64,000 nt of DNA from Candidatus Gastranaerophilales bacterium (GTDB taxonomy: Bacteria > Cyanobacteriota > Vampirovibrionia > Gastranaerophilales > Gastranaerophilaceae): NCBI GenBank assembly GCA_944326455.1, contig CALVEA010000002.1, positions 62,001 to 126,000 on the forward strand. The letters run 5' to 3'. How positions within the stretch are numbered: the stretch's first letter is position 1; each line of letters starts with the position of its first letter. Of this stretch, positions 50,245-59,563 are shown piece by piece. The notes beneath the pieces were generated by a model. The model did not search any database. It was not told where the DNA came from and was given only the letters and a program-made list of their open reading frames with translations. The position numbers and the translations under genes were made by a program.

Positions 50245-51999
50245 TTATTTGATTCTCTTTTCAAGCTCGGATAATCTCTTTTCTAATTTTTGATTCTGAT
50301 TTTCCAGCTCTGAAACTCGCTTTTTAAGTTCCGTATTTTCGGTAGTTATCCTCAAATCAAGTTCTTTTACGGCATTAATGAGCGCATAGAACATATCTTC
50401 CCATCTGATTCTTAAGAAACCGTCTTTTCCCTTGGTTACTGCATCAGGAAAAACTTTCTGTAAATCCTGAGCCATTACACCGACATGAGGAGTTTTTGAC
50501 TCATCATCTTTGAATGTGAAATTATATACCTTGAGCTGCTTTACTTTATCCAATCCGCCAGAGAATACTTCTCCCACATTCTTAAGCCTGCGGTCGGAAA
50601 TATATGAATCAAAAAAGCTTCTATTATCTATATCAGTTGGATATCGCCTTAAGTTATCGTCACCACCTTTCAGATCTTCTGAACGAACAACACATAGTTC
50701 GCCTCCTTCATTACCTCTCCTCAAAGCGGTATCACCTTTGACGGCATTTAATAAAACATCGTATCCTACAACCAATCTACCCGGGATGTAAACAGTATCA
50801 GAACTGGTGCCGAGAACAATTTGATTGGCTGCGGTGGTCTTAGCAGATGAACCTATAGCAATAGAGCTTGAATGAGAAGCCTTAGCCCACCATCCTATAG
50901 CGGTAGAAGCATAACCGGAAGCTTCTGAAGTGTGCCCTATAGCTATACCGTAAGAGCCGCTTGCATCAGAAGCCTTCCCAAGAGCTACAGGAGCATATGT
51001 ACCCGTTGCATTGGCATAGGAACCCAACGCCGTTGCCCCATCTCCGCTTGCTTTTGCGCTTGAGCCAATAGCTGTAGATCCAGAAGTCGCAGCATTGGCA
51101 GAAGTCCCTACAGCAAGAGCACTGATTGCCGTGTTTGCCCCGTATCCTATTGCTACAGCAGAGTTAGATGCTGATGTATTAGCGCCTAAAGCAATGGCAT
51201 TATGTCCATTTGCCATTGCTCCATTGCCAATTCCGATAGATCTTGCCCCGCCGGTGTTAGCCGCTGTTCCTATTGATACAGCATTGTCCCCTCTTGCTTC
51301 TGCACCATAACCTATTGACGTAGATTTTGTTCCCCCGCCAAACGCTCCCCCAGAATAATATCCTATTGCAATGGACCCTAACTGTTTTGATATAACGCTT
51401 CTACCAATAGCTATTGTATCAATGCCGCTTGCCTTGGAATGATATCCCATGGCAATGGCATTATCTCCTGTTGCATTTGCACTTGTTCCTACAGCAGTTG
51501 CTGTACTCCCTCCTGCAAGAGCTTCTCTTCCCAATGCCGTTGCTGATATCTTATTAGCTATTGCCCCCATACCGATTGCAGTCGAACATACTCCCGTAGC
51601 TTCGGTATTACGTCCGAGTGCTACCGTACGGTCTGTCCCCTGTGCTGCAAAATCATCTGTTATACTTATCCCGGTTGCAGTTGCTCCCAGCTGAAAAACT
51701 GTGGAACTTCCTGATTTTGATATGGCAAATTGAGGTTCCGTACCGCTTGATTCTACATAGAATTTAGCTTTTTTAGCCGCTGACGGAAGAGTGCTTGTTC
51801 CGACCATGGCACTTTTATTAGTATTATTATCGGGGTTGTAAGTAATAGAGCCTCCTAATCCCGCATACATCCATGGGCTTCCGCCTTCTGCATCCCGCAG
51901 CATCTTTTTACTTACCATTGGTGCCGATGCTGCCGCTATGATTGCCACAATCAACAGCACTATCATCATTTCCATCAAGGAAAATCCGCGTTGTTTCAT
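50245..51999 (-). CDS. Pseudopilin-anchored YadA-head/S74 tail-fibre chimera
   Basis: The 584-residue protein starts with a class III (prepilin) signal MKQRGFSLMEMMIVLLIVAI with cleavage expected after Gly5 and a Glu at +5. After a short linker comes a YadA-like head of about 20 repeats of the type TAIGSSAKASGDGATALG (about 95-400), then a collagen-free neck, and a C-terminal S74 intramolecular chaperone: SDRRLKNVGEVFSGGL (Ser-Asp self-cleavage site) and ending in a heptad coiled coil (ELENQNQKLEKRLSELEKRI). It should form a trimeric surface fibre. I took ATG 51999, since GAGAGGAAT precedes it, over a start 36 nt upstream. Low G+C terminator closes it. Confidence 0.87.
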   Translation of the reverse strand: MKQRGFSLMEMMIVLLIVAIIAAASAPMVSKKMLRDAEGGSPWMYAGLGGSITYNPDNNTNKSAMVGTSTLPSAAKKAKFYVESSGTEPQFAISKSGSSTVFQLGATATGISITDDFAAQGTDRTVALGRNTEATGVCSTAIGMGAIANKISATALGREALAGGSTATAVGTSANATGDNAIAMGYHSKASGIDTIAIGRSVISKQLGSIAIGYYSGGAFGGGTKSTSIGYGAEARGDNAVSIGTAANTGGARSIGIGNGAMANGHNAIALGANTSASNSAVAIGYGANTAISALAVGTSANAATSGSTAIGSSAKASGDGATALGSYANATGTYAPVALGKASDASGSYGIAIGHTSEASGYASTAIGWWAKASHSSSIAIGSSAKTTAANQIVLGTSSDTVYIPGRLVVGYDVLLNAVKGDTALRRGNEGGELCVVRSEDLKGGDDNLRRYPTDIDNRSFFDSYISDRRLKNVGEVFSGGLDKVKQLKVYNFTFKDDESKTPHVGVMAQDLQKVFPDAVTKGKDGFLRIRWEDMFYALINAVKELDLRITTENTELKKRVSELENQNQKLEKRLSELEKRIK

Positions 52000-52145
52000 A
52001 ATTCCTCTCTTTCCGCTATCAACAATTGCTGACAACGTATATAAACTAAGTAGACTCTGTAAATTTATTATAAGTAGACTTTATGGTTTCAATTCTATCA
52101 TAATATAAAGAGTTTGAAAAGTAGGAAGAGGAAATACGAAATTTT

Positions 52146-52727
52146 TTAAATTAATTTTTCTAAAGCCTTAAATACTATTTGCCCATCCTTACTGATTACA
52201 CGCTCCGGGTGCGGCATCATGCCTATAATTTTATTTTTGTTGTCAATTATACCGGCAATATTACCATCAGAGCCGTTAATATCCTCAGTGTATTTCATGA
52301 ATACATCAATGCTGTCTGTTTGCATATAGTTCCCCTGATGGTGAGCTATCGGAAGTTTTATTATATTGTTATTGAATTCCAAATTGACATTTTTTGAAAT
52401 AAACTTCATGCTGCTGTTATGAGTAAGGGCGCCTGGTAGAATTTCGGCTTCGCAAAGGATTTGGAATCCGTTACAGATTCCGGTGATAAGTGTCTTTCCA
52501 ATCGGGAGAGATTTAACAGCCGGAGTCAGCTTTGCAAGCCTGCCCGAAGAAACGTAATCGCCATACGAAAATCCGCCCGGAAGGAAAATGATATCATAGC
52601 CGGATTTTATTTTTTCATCCTGAAAAATATATTCACTTTCCCAGCCCATATAATCGCAGGCAAGTTTTGTATCCTTTTCGCAATTTGTACCTAAAAAAAC
52701 AATGATTCCGGCTTTTATTCTTCCCAT
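52146..52727 (-). CDS. purQ: Phosphoribosylformylglycinamidine synthase, glutaminase subunit
   Basis: PurQ supplies ammonia to PurL in step four of purine synthesis. The 193-residue class I amidotransferase has the nucleophile Cys85 in GICNGFQIL, the oxyanion region LPGGFSYGDY, and the His/Glu pair in MPHPERV (about 174-178). It is a little shorter than the usual 220-230 residues. It overlaps purS by 13 nt. purL is not in the window. Confidence 0.94.
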   Translation of the reverse strand: MGRIKAGIIVFLGTNCEKDTKLACDYMGWESEYIFQDEKIKSGYDIIFLPGGFSYGDYVSSGRLAKLTPAVKSLPIGKTLITGICNGFQILCEAEILPGALTHNSSMKFISKNVNLEFNNNIIKLPIAHHQGNYMQTDSIDVFMKYTEDINGSDGNIAGIIDNKNKIIGMMPHPERVISKDGQIVFKALEKLI

Positions 52728-52960
52728 AATATTTCACTAACTTCTGTTATTGGGTTACAGAGGAGTTCTTCTGTTATCATCTTGACCCTTTTCTCTGCCT
52801 GGGTTTTGTTTTCTGCCTCAAAAGAAAATTCATAGAACGAGCCTGTTCTGATTTTAAATTCACAGTTGAAGCTGCTTTTAACGGCTTCTTCAATAGTGAT
52901 TCCGCGCACATCTTTGATACTGCTCTTTAATTTAACTATGATTTTCCCCTTAAATTCCAT
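52715..52960 (-). CDS. purS: Phosphoribosylformylglycinamidine synthase subunit PurS
   Basis: PurS is the small subunit that bridges PurQ and PurL in the three-part FGAM synthase. The 81-residue protein shows VKLKSSIKDVRGITIEEAVK and ends near LCNPITEVSEILWEE, as usual. It overlaps brkB by 11 nt at its start and purQ by 13 nt at its end. Confidence 0.93.
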   Translation of the reverse strand: MEFKGKIIVKLKSSIKDVRGITIEEAVKSSFNCEFKIRTGSFYEFSFEAENKTQAEKRVKMITEELLCNPITEVSEILWEE

Positions 52961-53849
52961 TATGAGCTTCTTTCCGTTTATTACGTCTTTGGGTTATATC
53001 TTCTTTGCGCTGGAGTTTTTCGTATAATTGAGAGTTTATTTCTCCTCCAATCAGAATAAGAATGGATGTATAGTAGAGCCAAACCATCATAACCGCAAAG
53101 CCGGCGATAGTTCCATATACAAAGTTATAGGTATGCAGGTTGTTAATGTATACCGAAAACAACCAAGACCCTAATAACCAGGAAATACAGAAAAATATAG
53201 ACCCCGGAAGTGCGCTATGCCGGCGCAGCTTTTCGTTCCCGCTGAAATCAGGAAGTATATAGTAGCTCAAGTATGCCATTATAAACAGGGTTAAGAAAGC
53301 TATCGGCCAGCGGACAAATAACATTATGTTTGCAAAGTGCTGGGTCATACCAAGATAAGTGACTAAAAATTTAATAATAACTTTACCGAATACAATAAGG
53401 TTGACACTTAAGAATAAGACTAAAATGTTAACAAACACCATAATAAGTGCAAGCAGTCTTGAACAGAGGAAACTTCTGGTTTCTTTCACTTTGTAGGCTC
53501 TGTTTAGTCCTTTCGCAACAATTGCCATTGTATTTGTTGATAGAAAAAGGGTTATACAAAATCCTAAAATTGCGATGAGACCGCCTTTTTTAAAGAAGAA
53601 TACTTCGTTTAGTACTGTATTCACAACATTTAAGACATCATGAGGCATTATGCTCTGCATAAATACAAATATAGGCTGCATAAAATTTTGCTTTCCTATA
53701 TATCCAAAAATTGCGGTCAAGAATAATAGAAAAGGACAAATTCCGATACAGAGCATGTATCCCATTTCGGAAGCCATTCCAAAATAGTCATGTTCTATAA
53801 CTGATTCTATTATATTTCTTAATGTTTTAAATCTCACGTTCAATCTCAC
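52950..53849 (-). CDS. YihY/BrkB-family membrane protein
   Basis: The 299-residue protein has six membrane helices and belongs to the YihY/BrkB family, with the conserved AMVWLYY-type AVMMVWLYYTSILILIGGEIN and GSIFFCISWLLGSWLFSVY. Once called RNase BN, the family is of unknown function, and no nuclease motif is visible. It starts with GTG, overlapping nrnA by 23 nt. The following genes purS and purQ are unrelated in function, so the operon may reflect compact packing. Confidence 0.85.
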   Translation of the reverse strand: MRLNVRFKTLRNIIESVIEHDYFGMASEMGYMLCIGICPFLLFLTAIFGYIGKQNFMQPIFVFMQSIMPHDVLNVVNTVLNEVFFFKKGGLIAILGFCITLFLSTNTMAIVAKGLNRAYKVKETRSFLCSRLLALIMVFVNILVLFLSVNLIVFGKVIIKFLVTYLGMTQHFANIMLFVRWPIAFLTLFIMAYLSYYILPDFSGNEKLRRHSALPGSIFFCISWLLGSWLFSVYINNLHTYNFVYGTIAGFAVMMVWLYYTSILILIGGEINSQLYEKLQRKEDITQRRNKRKEAHNGI

Positions 53850-54780
53850 TTAACAATTTTTGAATAGATTCTTTTATGCCGTGTTTCATTGTACATCCTG
53901 CAGCGAAAGTATGCCCTCCGCCTCCGAAAGTTGAACATATTTTAGCACAATCTAAATGTTTTGATCTCATTGAAACTTTTGTAGTTTTAGAATCAACTTC
54001 TTTAACCACAAACGAAATCTCCGTAGAATCTATTGCTCTTAAGGTTTCGGCTATTCCGTCAGTGTAATCGTCACCTGCTGAGAATTTTTCCAAGTCTTTT
54101 TTATAAACTGTTGTGTATGCAATTTTATTGTTGTGAAGGAATTCTGCTTTGTTAACGCAATAGTTTTGGAACATAACGAGGTTTTTTGTTTTTGTTTCGT
54201 AGCAGAGTTTGTAAATCTTATTAGGATTTGCTCCGGCTTCTACTAAATCGGCTGCTGCTCTCAGGGTTTGAGCGGATGTGTTTTCAAACCTAAAGTTACC
54301 TGTGTCGGTCATTATTGCCGCATAAAGGCAGATGGCTGAATCTTTGTCAATCTTCCAGTTATGTTCTTTAAAATAATTAAATAAAACTTCGCCAGTTGAA
54401 CTCGAATCAGAATCTATAATATTATAATCTCCAAATTCGGGGTTGGTTTTATGATGGTCAATATTTACCCTAATTTTAGCTTTGTCAAAGAATATTTGTG
54501 AGTCCCTGACTCGCTCTAAGGATGCTACATCAAGAGTTATTACTAAATCATAAACTAAAGACTGGTCAAAATATCTTTCTGCAAGATTTATGTTTGGTAT
54601 GAATTTATAGTTATAGGGAATGTTTGAAACAACATTCATATCGGCTTTAATTTTAAACCGGTTATAAATCATGGAATACATAGCACACATTGAACCCAGA
54701 GTATCCCCGTCAGGGTTAACATGGCTTAATAATAATATCTTTTTTGAGCTTTTTATGATATCATCAAGATTACAATTCAT
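53827..54780 (-). CDS. nrnA: DHH-family oligoribonuclease / pAp phosphatase (NrnA-like)
   Basis: The 317-residue protein has the DHH domain motifs: HVNPDGDTLGS (about 19-29), VITLDVAS, DHHKTNPEFGDYN (about 106-118) and TDTGNFRFENT, then the DHHA1 end GGGHTFAAGCTM. NrnA cleaves nanoRNAs and dephosphorylates pAp; DHH proteins with this shape may instead hydrolyse c-di-AMP or pApA, which would link it with PgpH. It begins a four-gene overlapping unit with a leaderless-type promoter. Confidence 0.87.
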   Translation of the reverse strand: MNCNLDDIIKSSKKILLLSHVNPDGDTLGSMCAMYSMIYNRFKIKADMNVVSNIPYNYKFIPNINLAERYFDQSLVYDLVITLDVASLERVRDSQIFFDKAKIRVNIDHHKTNPEFGDYNIIDSDSSSTGEVLFNYFKEHNWKIDKDSAICLYAAIMTDTGNFRFENTSAQTLRAAADLVEAGANPNKIYKLCYETKTKNLVMFQNYCVNKAEFLHNNKIAYTTVYKKDLEKFSAGDDYTDGIAETLRAIDSTEISFVVKEVDSKTTKVSMRSKHLDCAKICSTFGGGGHTFAAGCTMKHGIKESIQKLLSEIEREI

Positions 54781-54786
54781 TGCATT

Positions 54787-54795
54787 ATAATATCA
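54787..54795 (-). promoter_or_regulatory. Extended -10, leaderless-type, of nrnA; possible shared promoter
   Basis: On the minus strand TGA-TATTAT is followed by exactly 6 nt (AATGCA) and the nrnA ATG at 54780. The same bases contain TATAAT on the plus strand (54786-54791), facing the DciA-like gene, so the site may fire both ways. Confidence 0.5.
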
Positions 54796-54821
54796 CAAAA
54801 ATGTAATGATAAAGGAATCAG

Positions 54822-55157
54822 ATGAAAAAAGTTCTCTATACAGATTTTGAAGGGGTGGAATCCGTCATTAGTTCAATGATGGATAATCCGCAATTGAAAA
54901 AAGCTATCACAAAGACTAATTTATACAGTTTTTGGGATAAAATTTTGCCTGAAAAATTCAGGGGTAAATCAAAACCGTATAGTATGCTTCCCGGACGAGT
55001 GATGGTAGTTGCATGTGAAAACCCGGTTGTAGCTCAGGAGCTTAGTCTGCATAAAATTATTTTGATGAAAAAGTTTGAGCCATATTTAAAAACACTTAAA
55101 ATGAGTGTTACCGATATGAGATTTGATGCCAAGAAGTGGAACTTGGTTATTGATTAA
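54822..55157 (+). CDS. DUF721/DciA-like protein
   Basis: The 111-residue protein carries the DciA (DUF721) pattern: SFWDKILPEKFRGKSKPYSML then VMVVACENPVVAQELSLHKIILMKKF (about 30-86), ending in a basic strand. DciA is the ancestral loader of the DnaB helicase at oriC, so this may recruit replicative helicase. The fold call is reasonable but the family is diverse, so confidence is moderate. An AAAGGAAT ribosome binding site precedes the ATG. Confidence 0.75.
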   Translation: MKKVLYTDFEGVESVISSMMDNPQLKKAITKTNLYSFWDKILPEKFRGKSKPYSMLPGRVMVVACENPVVAQELSLHKIILMKKFEPYLKTLKMSVTDMRFDAKKWNLVID

Positions 55158-55346
55158 CATATTATTGAGAAATTTTGCCTTTTGGCACATTCTCATTTTC
55201 TGCTAGCTGCCTTACGACTAAAAGAAATCTTCCAATCACATAACCGCCACTCTATTCACTAGTCACTAAATCCTCCCCCTCCCTTGCCGGCTCTTTACCC
55301 TGAAATATGTTTATGATACTATCTCCATGATTGGAGAGGATATGTA

Positions 55347-57992
55347 ATGATTAGTTTATTATTAAAGCTTATTGGCGACCCGAACGAAAAAAAAGTTAAA
55401 AAGATTCAAGGAGTAATAGACCATATAAATGCTCTTGAACCTGAGTTTGAAAAACTTACGGATGAGCAATTAAGAGCTAAGACAGATGAATTTAAGGCTA
55501 TATTGGCAAAACGTCCGACTTCTGATAATGAAAAAGCTGACAGAATTTTAGAGAAAGAGGCTCTTGATAAAATTTTACCGGAAGCTTTTGCTACCGTTAG
55601 AGAAGCCGGAAAACGCGTTCTTAATATGCGTCACTTTGATGTTCAGCTAATCGGCGGATATTTTCTCCATAATGGTCATATCGCAGAAATGAGAACAGGT
55701 GAAGGTAAAACCCTTGTAGCTACTTTGGCAGCCTATCTGAATGCTTTGACCGGTAAAGGTGTGCATGTTGTAACTGTCAATGACTATCTGGCAAAACGTG
55801 ACAGCGAGTGGATGGGGCAAATATACAAGTTCTTGGGACTTTCTGTCGGGGTAATCCTTTCTAATCAGCATGATGCGGAAGAGTTTGAAAGAAAAAGAGC
55901 CGCATATAGATGTGATATTACATACGGGACAAACAACGAGTTTGGTTTCGATTATCTTAGAGATAATATGGCTACATCTAAAGAGATGCTTGTTCAAAGA
56001 CCTTTTAATTATGCCATTATTGACGAAGTTGACAGTATTTTGATTGATGAGGCAAGAACTCCGCTTATTATTAGCGGCAGGGTTGAAAAATCTGCTGATA
56101 CATATAATTTGATGGCAAAAGTTGCACCGCAGCTTGAAAAAATTAAAGATTATGAAGTTGATGAGAAGAATAAAAATGTTATTTTAACAGAAGACGGTAT
56201 TGACCATGCGCAAGAAATTATCGGCTGTAAGGATTTGTTCGACATCAATACCCAGTATGCGCATGATTTATTAAATGCATTAAAAGCAAAAGAATTATTT
56301 ATAAAAGATACGGATTATGTTGTAAAAGACGGCGAAATCATGATTGTTGATGAGTTTACCGGACGTTTAATGCCGGGCAGAAGATGGTCTGACGGCTTAC
56401 ATCAGGCTATTGAAGCCAAAGAAGGGGTAGAAATTCAGGACGAAACTCAGACTCTGGCAAGTATAACTTTCCAAAACTTGTTCAGATTATATCCTAAACT
56501 TTCGGGTATGACAGGTACAGCAATGACTGAAGAGGCTGAATTCGGCAAAATTTATAATCTTGAGGTAACTGCTATACCGACTAACAGAACTGATATCAGG
56601 GTAGATTACCCGGATGTTATCTATAAGACAGAAAGAGCAAAATATAATGCAGTTGTAAACGACATTATTGAGCAAAATAAAACAGGGCGTCCTGTTCTTG
56701 TCGGTACTATAAGTATAGAAAAGTCTGAATATATTTCAGAATTACTAAAGAAGAAAGGTATTAAACATAATGTTTTGAATGCCAAACAGCATGAAAGGGA
56801 GGCTTATATCATTGCTCAGGCAGGTCGTGTAGGCGCTGTAACTATTGCAACAAACATGGCAGGGCGCGGTACTGATATTCTTTTAGGCGGTAATGCAGAG
56901 TATCTTGCAAAAGAAGAACTTGAGAAAAACAGGGTATTGCCTGACGACAAGAGTTATGAAGAAATCAAGAATAAGGCTCTTGAAAGGGCACGAAAGATAA
57001 CAGAAGAAGAACATGCGAAAGTCGTTGAACTGGGCGGGCTTCATGTTATAGGAACGGAACGCCATGAGTCCAGACGTATAGATAACCAATTAAGAGGTCG
57101 TGCTGCAAGACAAGGCGATCCGGGTTCAACAAGGTTCTTTTTATCTTTACAGGATAATTTGATGAGGATATTCGGCGGGGACAAAATTACTAACCTGATG
57201 AATATGCTTAATGTTGAAGAAGATATGGCGATAGAATCTCCGCTTATTACAAGACAGATTCAATCTGCGCAGAAGAAGGTTGAAACCTATCATTTTGATA
57301 TACGTAAAAACGTACTTCAATACGATGATGTCATGAATATTCAAAGAGAGAAATTCTATGCTCAAAGGAAAAAAGTTCTAGAGGGCAAGAATCTTACAGA
57401 AGATATTCAATATATGATAGATAAAGAAATTGACAGATTGCTTAAGAGTTATATAACACCGGAGATGAATCCTGAAGAGTATGTTCCGGAAGATTTGGAA
57501 ACTCTTATTAAGGAACTTCATTCTAATATCCCTCAGCTTTCATATATTTCTATAGATGATATCAAACCTTACAGATATTCAAGAATTTATGAATCTCTGA
57601 GAGATGCTGCACAAAAAGCATACAAAGACCACGAAGAAGAAATTATCGGATTCTATAATTCAATTATGGAACAGTATAATCCGGATGCTGAAAAACAGGA
57701 AGTTTTCAGTGATAACAATATCATGAGGAGTCTTGAGAGGGATGTACTTCTAAGAGTGGTTGACAATCAATGGATTGATCATTTGCACAATATTGATATG
57801 CTGAAAGAAGGTATCGGCTTAAGAGCTTACGGGCAAAAGGATCCGTTGATTGAATACAAAAAAGAAGCTTATGATTTGTTTAACAAAATGATGTATGAAA
57901 TTCAAAGTAATACTGTAAGGTATATTTTCCGTGCCAAATTCGGGATACAGTTTGTGTCTGATGACGGCGATGTGAATGATATTGAACTATAA
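55347..57992 (+). CDS. secA: Preprotein translocase ATPase SecA
   Basis: SecA drives secretory proteins through SecYEG. The 881-residue protein has Walker A GEGKTLVA (near residue 115), the [19 protein letters not shown] box, the cross-linking domain, [12 protein letters not shown] and [18 protein letters not shown] of the second motor domain, and the helical scaffold and wing. It lacks the usual C-terminal zinc tail (CxCxSGxC), ending at [10 protein letters not shown]; many SecA proteins lack it. GAGAGGATATG precedes the ATG. The 189-nt gap before it holds TATGAT at 55312 but no good -35. Confidence 0.97.
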   Translation: MISLLLKLIGDPNEKKVKKIQGVIDHINALEPEFEKLTDEQLRAKTDEFKAILAKRPTSDNEKADRILEKEALDKILPEAFATVREAGKRVLNMRHFDVQLIGGYFLHNGHIAEMRTGEGKTLVATLAAYLNALTGKGVHVVTVNDYLAKRDSEWMGQIYKFLGLSVGVILSNQHDAEEFERKRAAYRCDITYGTNNEFGFDYLRDNMATSKEMLVQRPFNYAIIDEVDSILIDEARTPLIISGRVEKSADTYNLMAKVAPQLEKIKDYEVDEKNKNVILTEDGIDHAQEIIGCKDLFDINTQYAHDLLNALKAKELFIKDTDYVVKDGEIMIVDEFTGRLMPGRRWSDGLHQAIEAKEGVEIQDETQTLASITFQNLFRLYPKLSGMTGTAMTEEAEFGKIYNLEVTAIPTNRTDIRVDYPDVIYKTERAKYNAVVNDIIEQNKTGRPVLVGTISIEKSEYISELLKKKGIKHNVLNAKQHEREAYIIAQAGRVGAVTIATNMAGRGTDILLGGNAEYLAKEELEKNRVLPDDKSYEEIKNKALERARKITEEEHAKVVELGGLHVIGTERHESRRIDNQLRGRAARQGDPGSTRFFLSLQDNLMRIFGGDKITNLMNMLNVEEDMAIESPLITRQIQSAQKKVETYHFDIRKNVLQYDDVMNIQREKFYAQRKKVLEGKNLTEDIQYMIDKEIDRLLKSYITPEMNPEEYVPEDLETLIKELHSNIPQLSYISIDDIKPYRYSRIYESLRDAAQKAYKDHEEEIIGFYNSIMEQYNPDAEKQEVFSDNNIMRSLERDVLLRVVDNQWIDHLHNIDMLKEGIGLRAYGQKDPLIEYKKEAYDLFNKMMYEIQSNTVRYIFRAKFGIQFVSDDGDVNDIEL

Positions 57993-58026
57993 TAAACATT
58001 TCTGTTGAAATCAATGGGGGCATAAA

Positions 58027-58839
58027 ATGGAAAAAACTATTGAGTTTATAACAAAAAAAATCAAAGGCGAGTTGGGGAATTTTGTTCCGGAAGTCGGTAT
58101 AGTATTAGGTTCCGGTCTGGGTGAACTTGCTGATGAATATTGCTCTCTTGCAATTCCATATACAGAAATACCGGGCTTTGAGGCTTCTACTGTTTCGGGA
58201 CACAAAGGAAGGCTTGTTTTCTCAGAAATTAACGGAAAAAAAGTTGTTATGATGCAGGGGCGATTTCATTTTTATGAAGGTCATTCAATGCAAAAGGTTG
58301 TATACCCGATAAAAGTGATGAAAAAGCTCGGTGTAAAGACCCTTATTGTTACAAATGCCGCCGGCGGAGTAAATCCTTCATTTAATCCATCGGACTTGAT
58401 GGTGATAACAGATCATATAAACCTTATGGGTACAAATCCGTTGATTGGTGAAAATGACGGAGCTATGGGGGAAAGATTCCCGGATTTAAGCAGTGTTTAT
58501 ACTCCTGAATTGATTGATTTAACTAAAAAAACTGCAGAAAAGCTTGGTATAGATTTGCAGGAAGGTGTTTATATCGCATTTACGGGACCTTCTTACGAAA
58601 CACCAGCCGAAATAAGGATGGCACGAACACTGGGTGCAGATGCCGTGGGGATGTCAACGGTGCCTGAAGCTATAATTGCAGCTTGGGCTAAGATGAATGT
58701 TATAGGTATAAGCTGTATCTGCAATTCAGCAGCAGGTGTGAGCGCAGTACCTCTTTCACATTCTGATGTTATTCATGCTGCAGAGATTGCCAAAGACAGA
58801 TTTAAAGTCCTTGTAAAAGAAATTATCAGAGGGTTATAA
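58027..58839 (+). CDS. Purine nucleoside phosphorylase (trimeric type)
   Basis: The 270-residue protein converts purine nucleosides and phosphate to base and ribose-1-phosphate. Trimeric PNP motifs are GSGLGELAD, the GHKGRLV loop, GRFHFYEGHSM, NAAGGVNPSF, GPSYETPAEIR and DAVGMSTVPEAI with ISCICNSAAG. A Glu/Asn pair (NAAGG and the later SCICNSAAG) suggests preference for guanosine and inosine. A GGGGG ribosome binding site lies 7 nt before the ATG. It abuts the next gene with no gap. Confidence 0.94.
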   Translation: MEKTIEFITKKIKGELGNFVPEVGIVLGSGLGELADEYCSLAIPYTEIPGFEASTVSGHKGRLVFSEINGKKVVMMQGRFHFYEGHSMQKVVYPIKVMKKLGVKTLIVTNAAGGVNPSFNPSDLMVITDHINLMGTNPLIGENDGAMGERFPDLSSVYTPELIDLTKKTAEKLGIDLQEGVYIAFTGPSYETPAEIRMARTLGADAVGMSTVPEAIIAAWAKMNVIGISCICNSAAGVSAVPLSHSDVIHAAEIAKDRFKVLVKEIIRGL

Positions 58840-59085
58840 ATGAGACTGGATAAGTTTTTGAAAGTGTCACGTTTGATTAAAAGAAGGACTGTAGCAAATT
58901 CAGTTTCGGAAATGGGAAGAGTCCTTGTTAACGGAAATCCGGCTAAACCTGCCAAACAATTAAAAATAGGCGATATAATTGAAATTGAATATGCAGCGGG
59001 TTCGGAAAAAGTCGAAGTCTTAAAAGTTCCTGAAGGCAATGTAAGTGTTCAGGAAGCGCCAACATTATACAAAGTAATAAATTAA
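58840..59085 (+). CDS. rqcP: S4-domain protein, RqcP/HslR type
   Basis: The 81-residue protein is a single S4 domain: MRLDKFLKVSRLIKRRTVAN then GRVLVNGNPAKPAKQLKIGD. It matches Bacillus YabO (RqcP), which stabilises peptidyl-tRNA on the 50S for alanine tailing by RqcH; a role in ribosome-associated quality control or heat-shock 50S rescue (HslR) is inferred. The ATG begins in the nucleotide after the PNP stop. No rqcH is in the window. Confidence 0.9.
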   Translation: MRLDKFLKVSRLIKRRTVANSVSEMGRVLVNGNPAKPAKQLKIGDIIEIEYAAGSEKVEVLKVPEGNVSVQEAPTLYKVIN

Positions 59086-59097
59086 GGAGCATCTGAT

Positions 59098-59514
59098 ATG
59101 GGAGTTATTAACGAAAAATTTACGGTTAACACAAAAGGGAATAATGATATTATAGACATTACAAAGCAGGTTCAAAATTGTGTATATCAACATGCGCTTA
59201 AAGATGGTATTGTCTGTGTTTCAGTACAAGGAAGCACATCTGCGGTGACAACAATAGAGTATGAAAGCGGTTTGGTACAAGATTTACAGGAAGCTTTAGA
59301 AAGGATTGCTCCTACAGGAAAGGAATATCACCATGATGAAATCTGGCATGACGGCAATGGCTATGCTCATGTCCGTGCTGCCATAGTAGGCAGTTCTGTT
59401 ACTATTGCTTTGGTCGGCGGACTTTTAAATCTTGGAACCTGGCAGCAGGTTGTTCTTGTGGATTTTGATAACAAGCCTCGTTCAAGAAACATCACAGTGC
59501 AAATTCTTAATTAA
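59098..59514 (+). CDS. yjbQ: YjbQ/UPF0047 family protein
   Basis: The 138-residue protein has the YjbQ motif: HHDEIWHDGNGYAHVRAAIVGSS with conserved His and Asp residues (about 80-103) and the SVQGSTSAVTTIEYE segment near residue 40. The E. coli homologue has weak thiamine-phosphate synthase activity and may act as a phosphatase; the true role is unclear. TAAGGAG precedes the ATG. It is 12 nt from rqcP. Confidence 0.9.
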   Translation: MGVINEKFTVNTKGNNDIIDITKQVQNCVYQHALKDGIVCVSVQGSTSAVTTIEYESGLVQDLQEALERIAPTGKEYHHDEIWHDGNGYAHVRAAIVGSSVTIALVGGLLNLGTWQQVVLVDFDNKPRSRNITVQILN

Positions 59515-59548
59515 TAAAAATAATCGGCTTTACCGTAAAAATAAAAAG

Positions 59549-59557
59549 TGGTAATAT
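59549..59557 (+). promoter_or_regulatory. Extended -10, leaderless-type, of bioD-like gene
   Basis: TGG-TAATAT is followed by exactly 6 nt (AAGCTT) and the ATG at 59564. No ribosome binding site is present. Confidence 0.4.
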
Positions 59558-59563
59558 AAGCTT

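Noticed and set aside
51095-51694. Plus-strand open frames opposite the YadA-type repeats
   Set aside because: They mirror the Gly/Ala/Ser repeat codons as Ala/Pro/Ile runs and have no start signals. They are antisense shadows.
55158-55346. RNA gene or small gene before secA
   Set aside because: The 189-nt gap has a C-rich patch and a -10-like TATGAT but no stable fold or coding frame that I can see.
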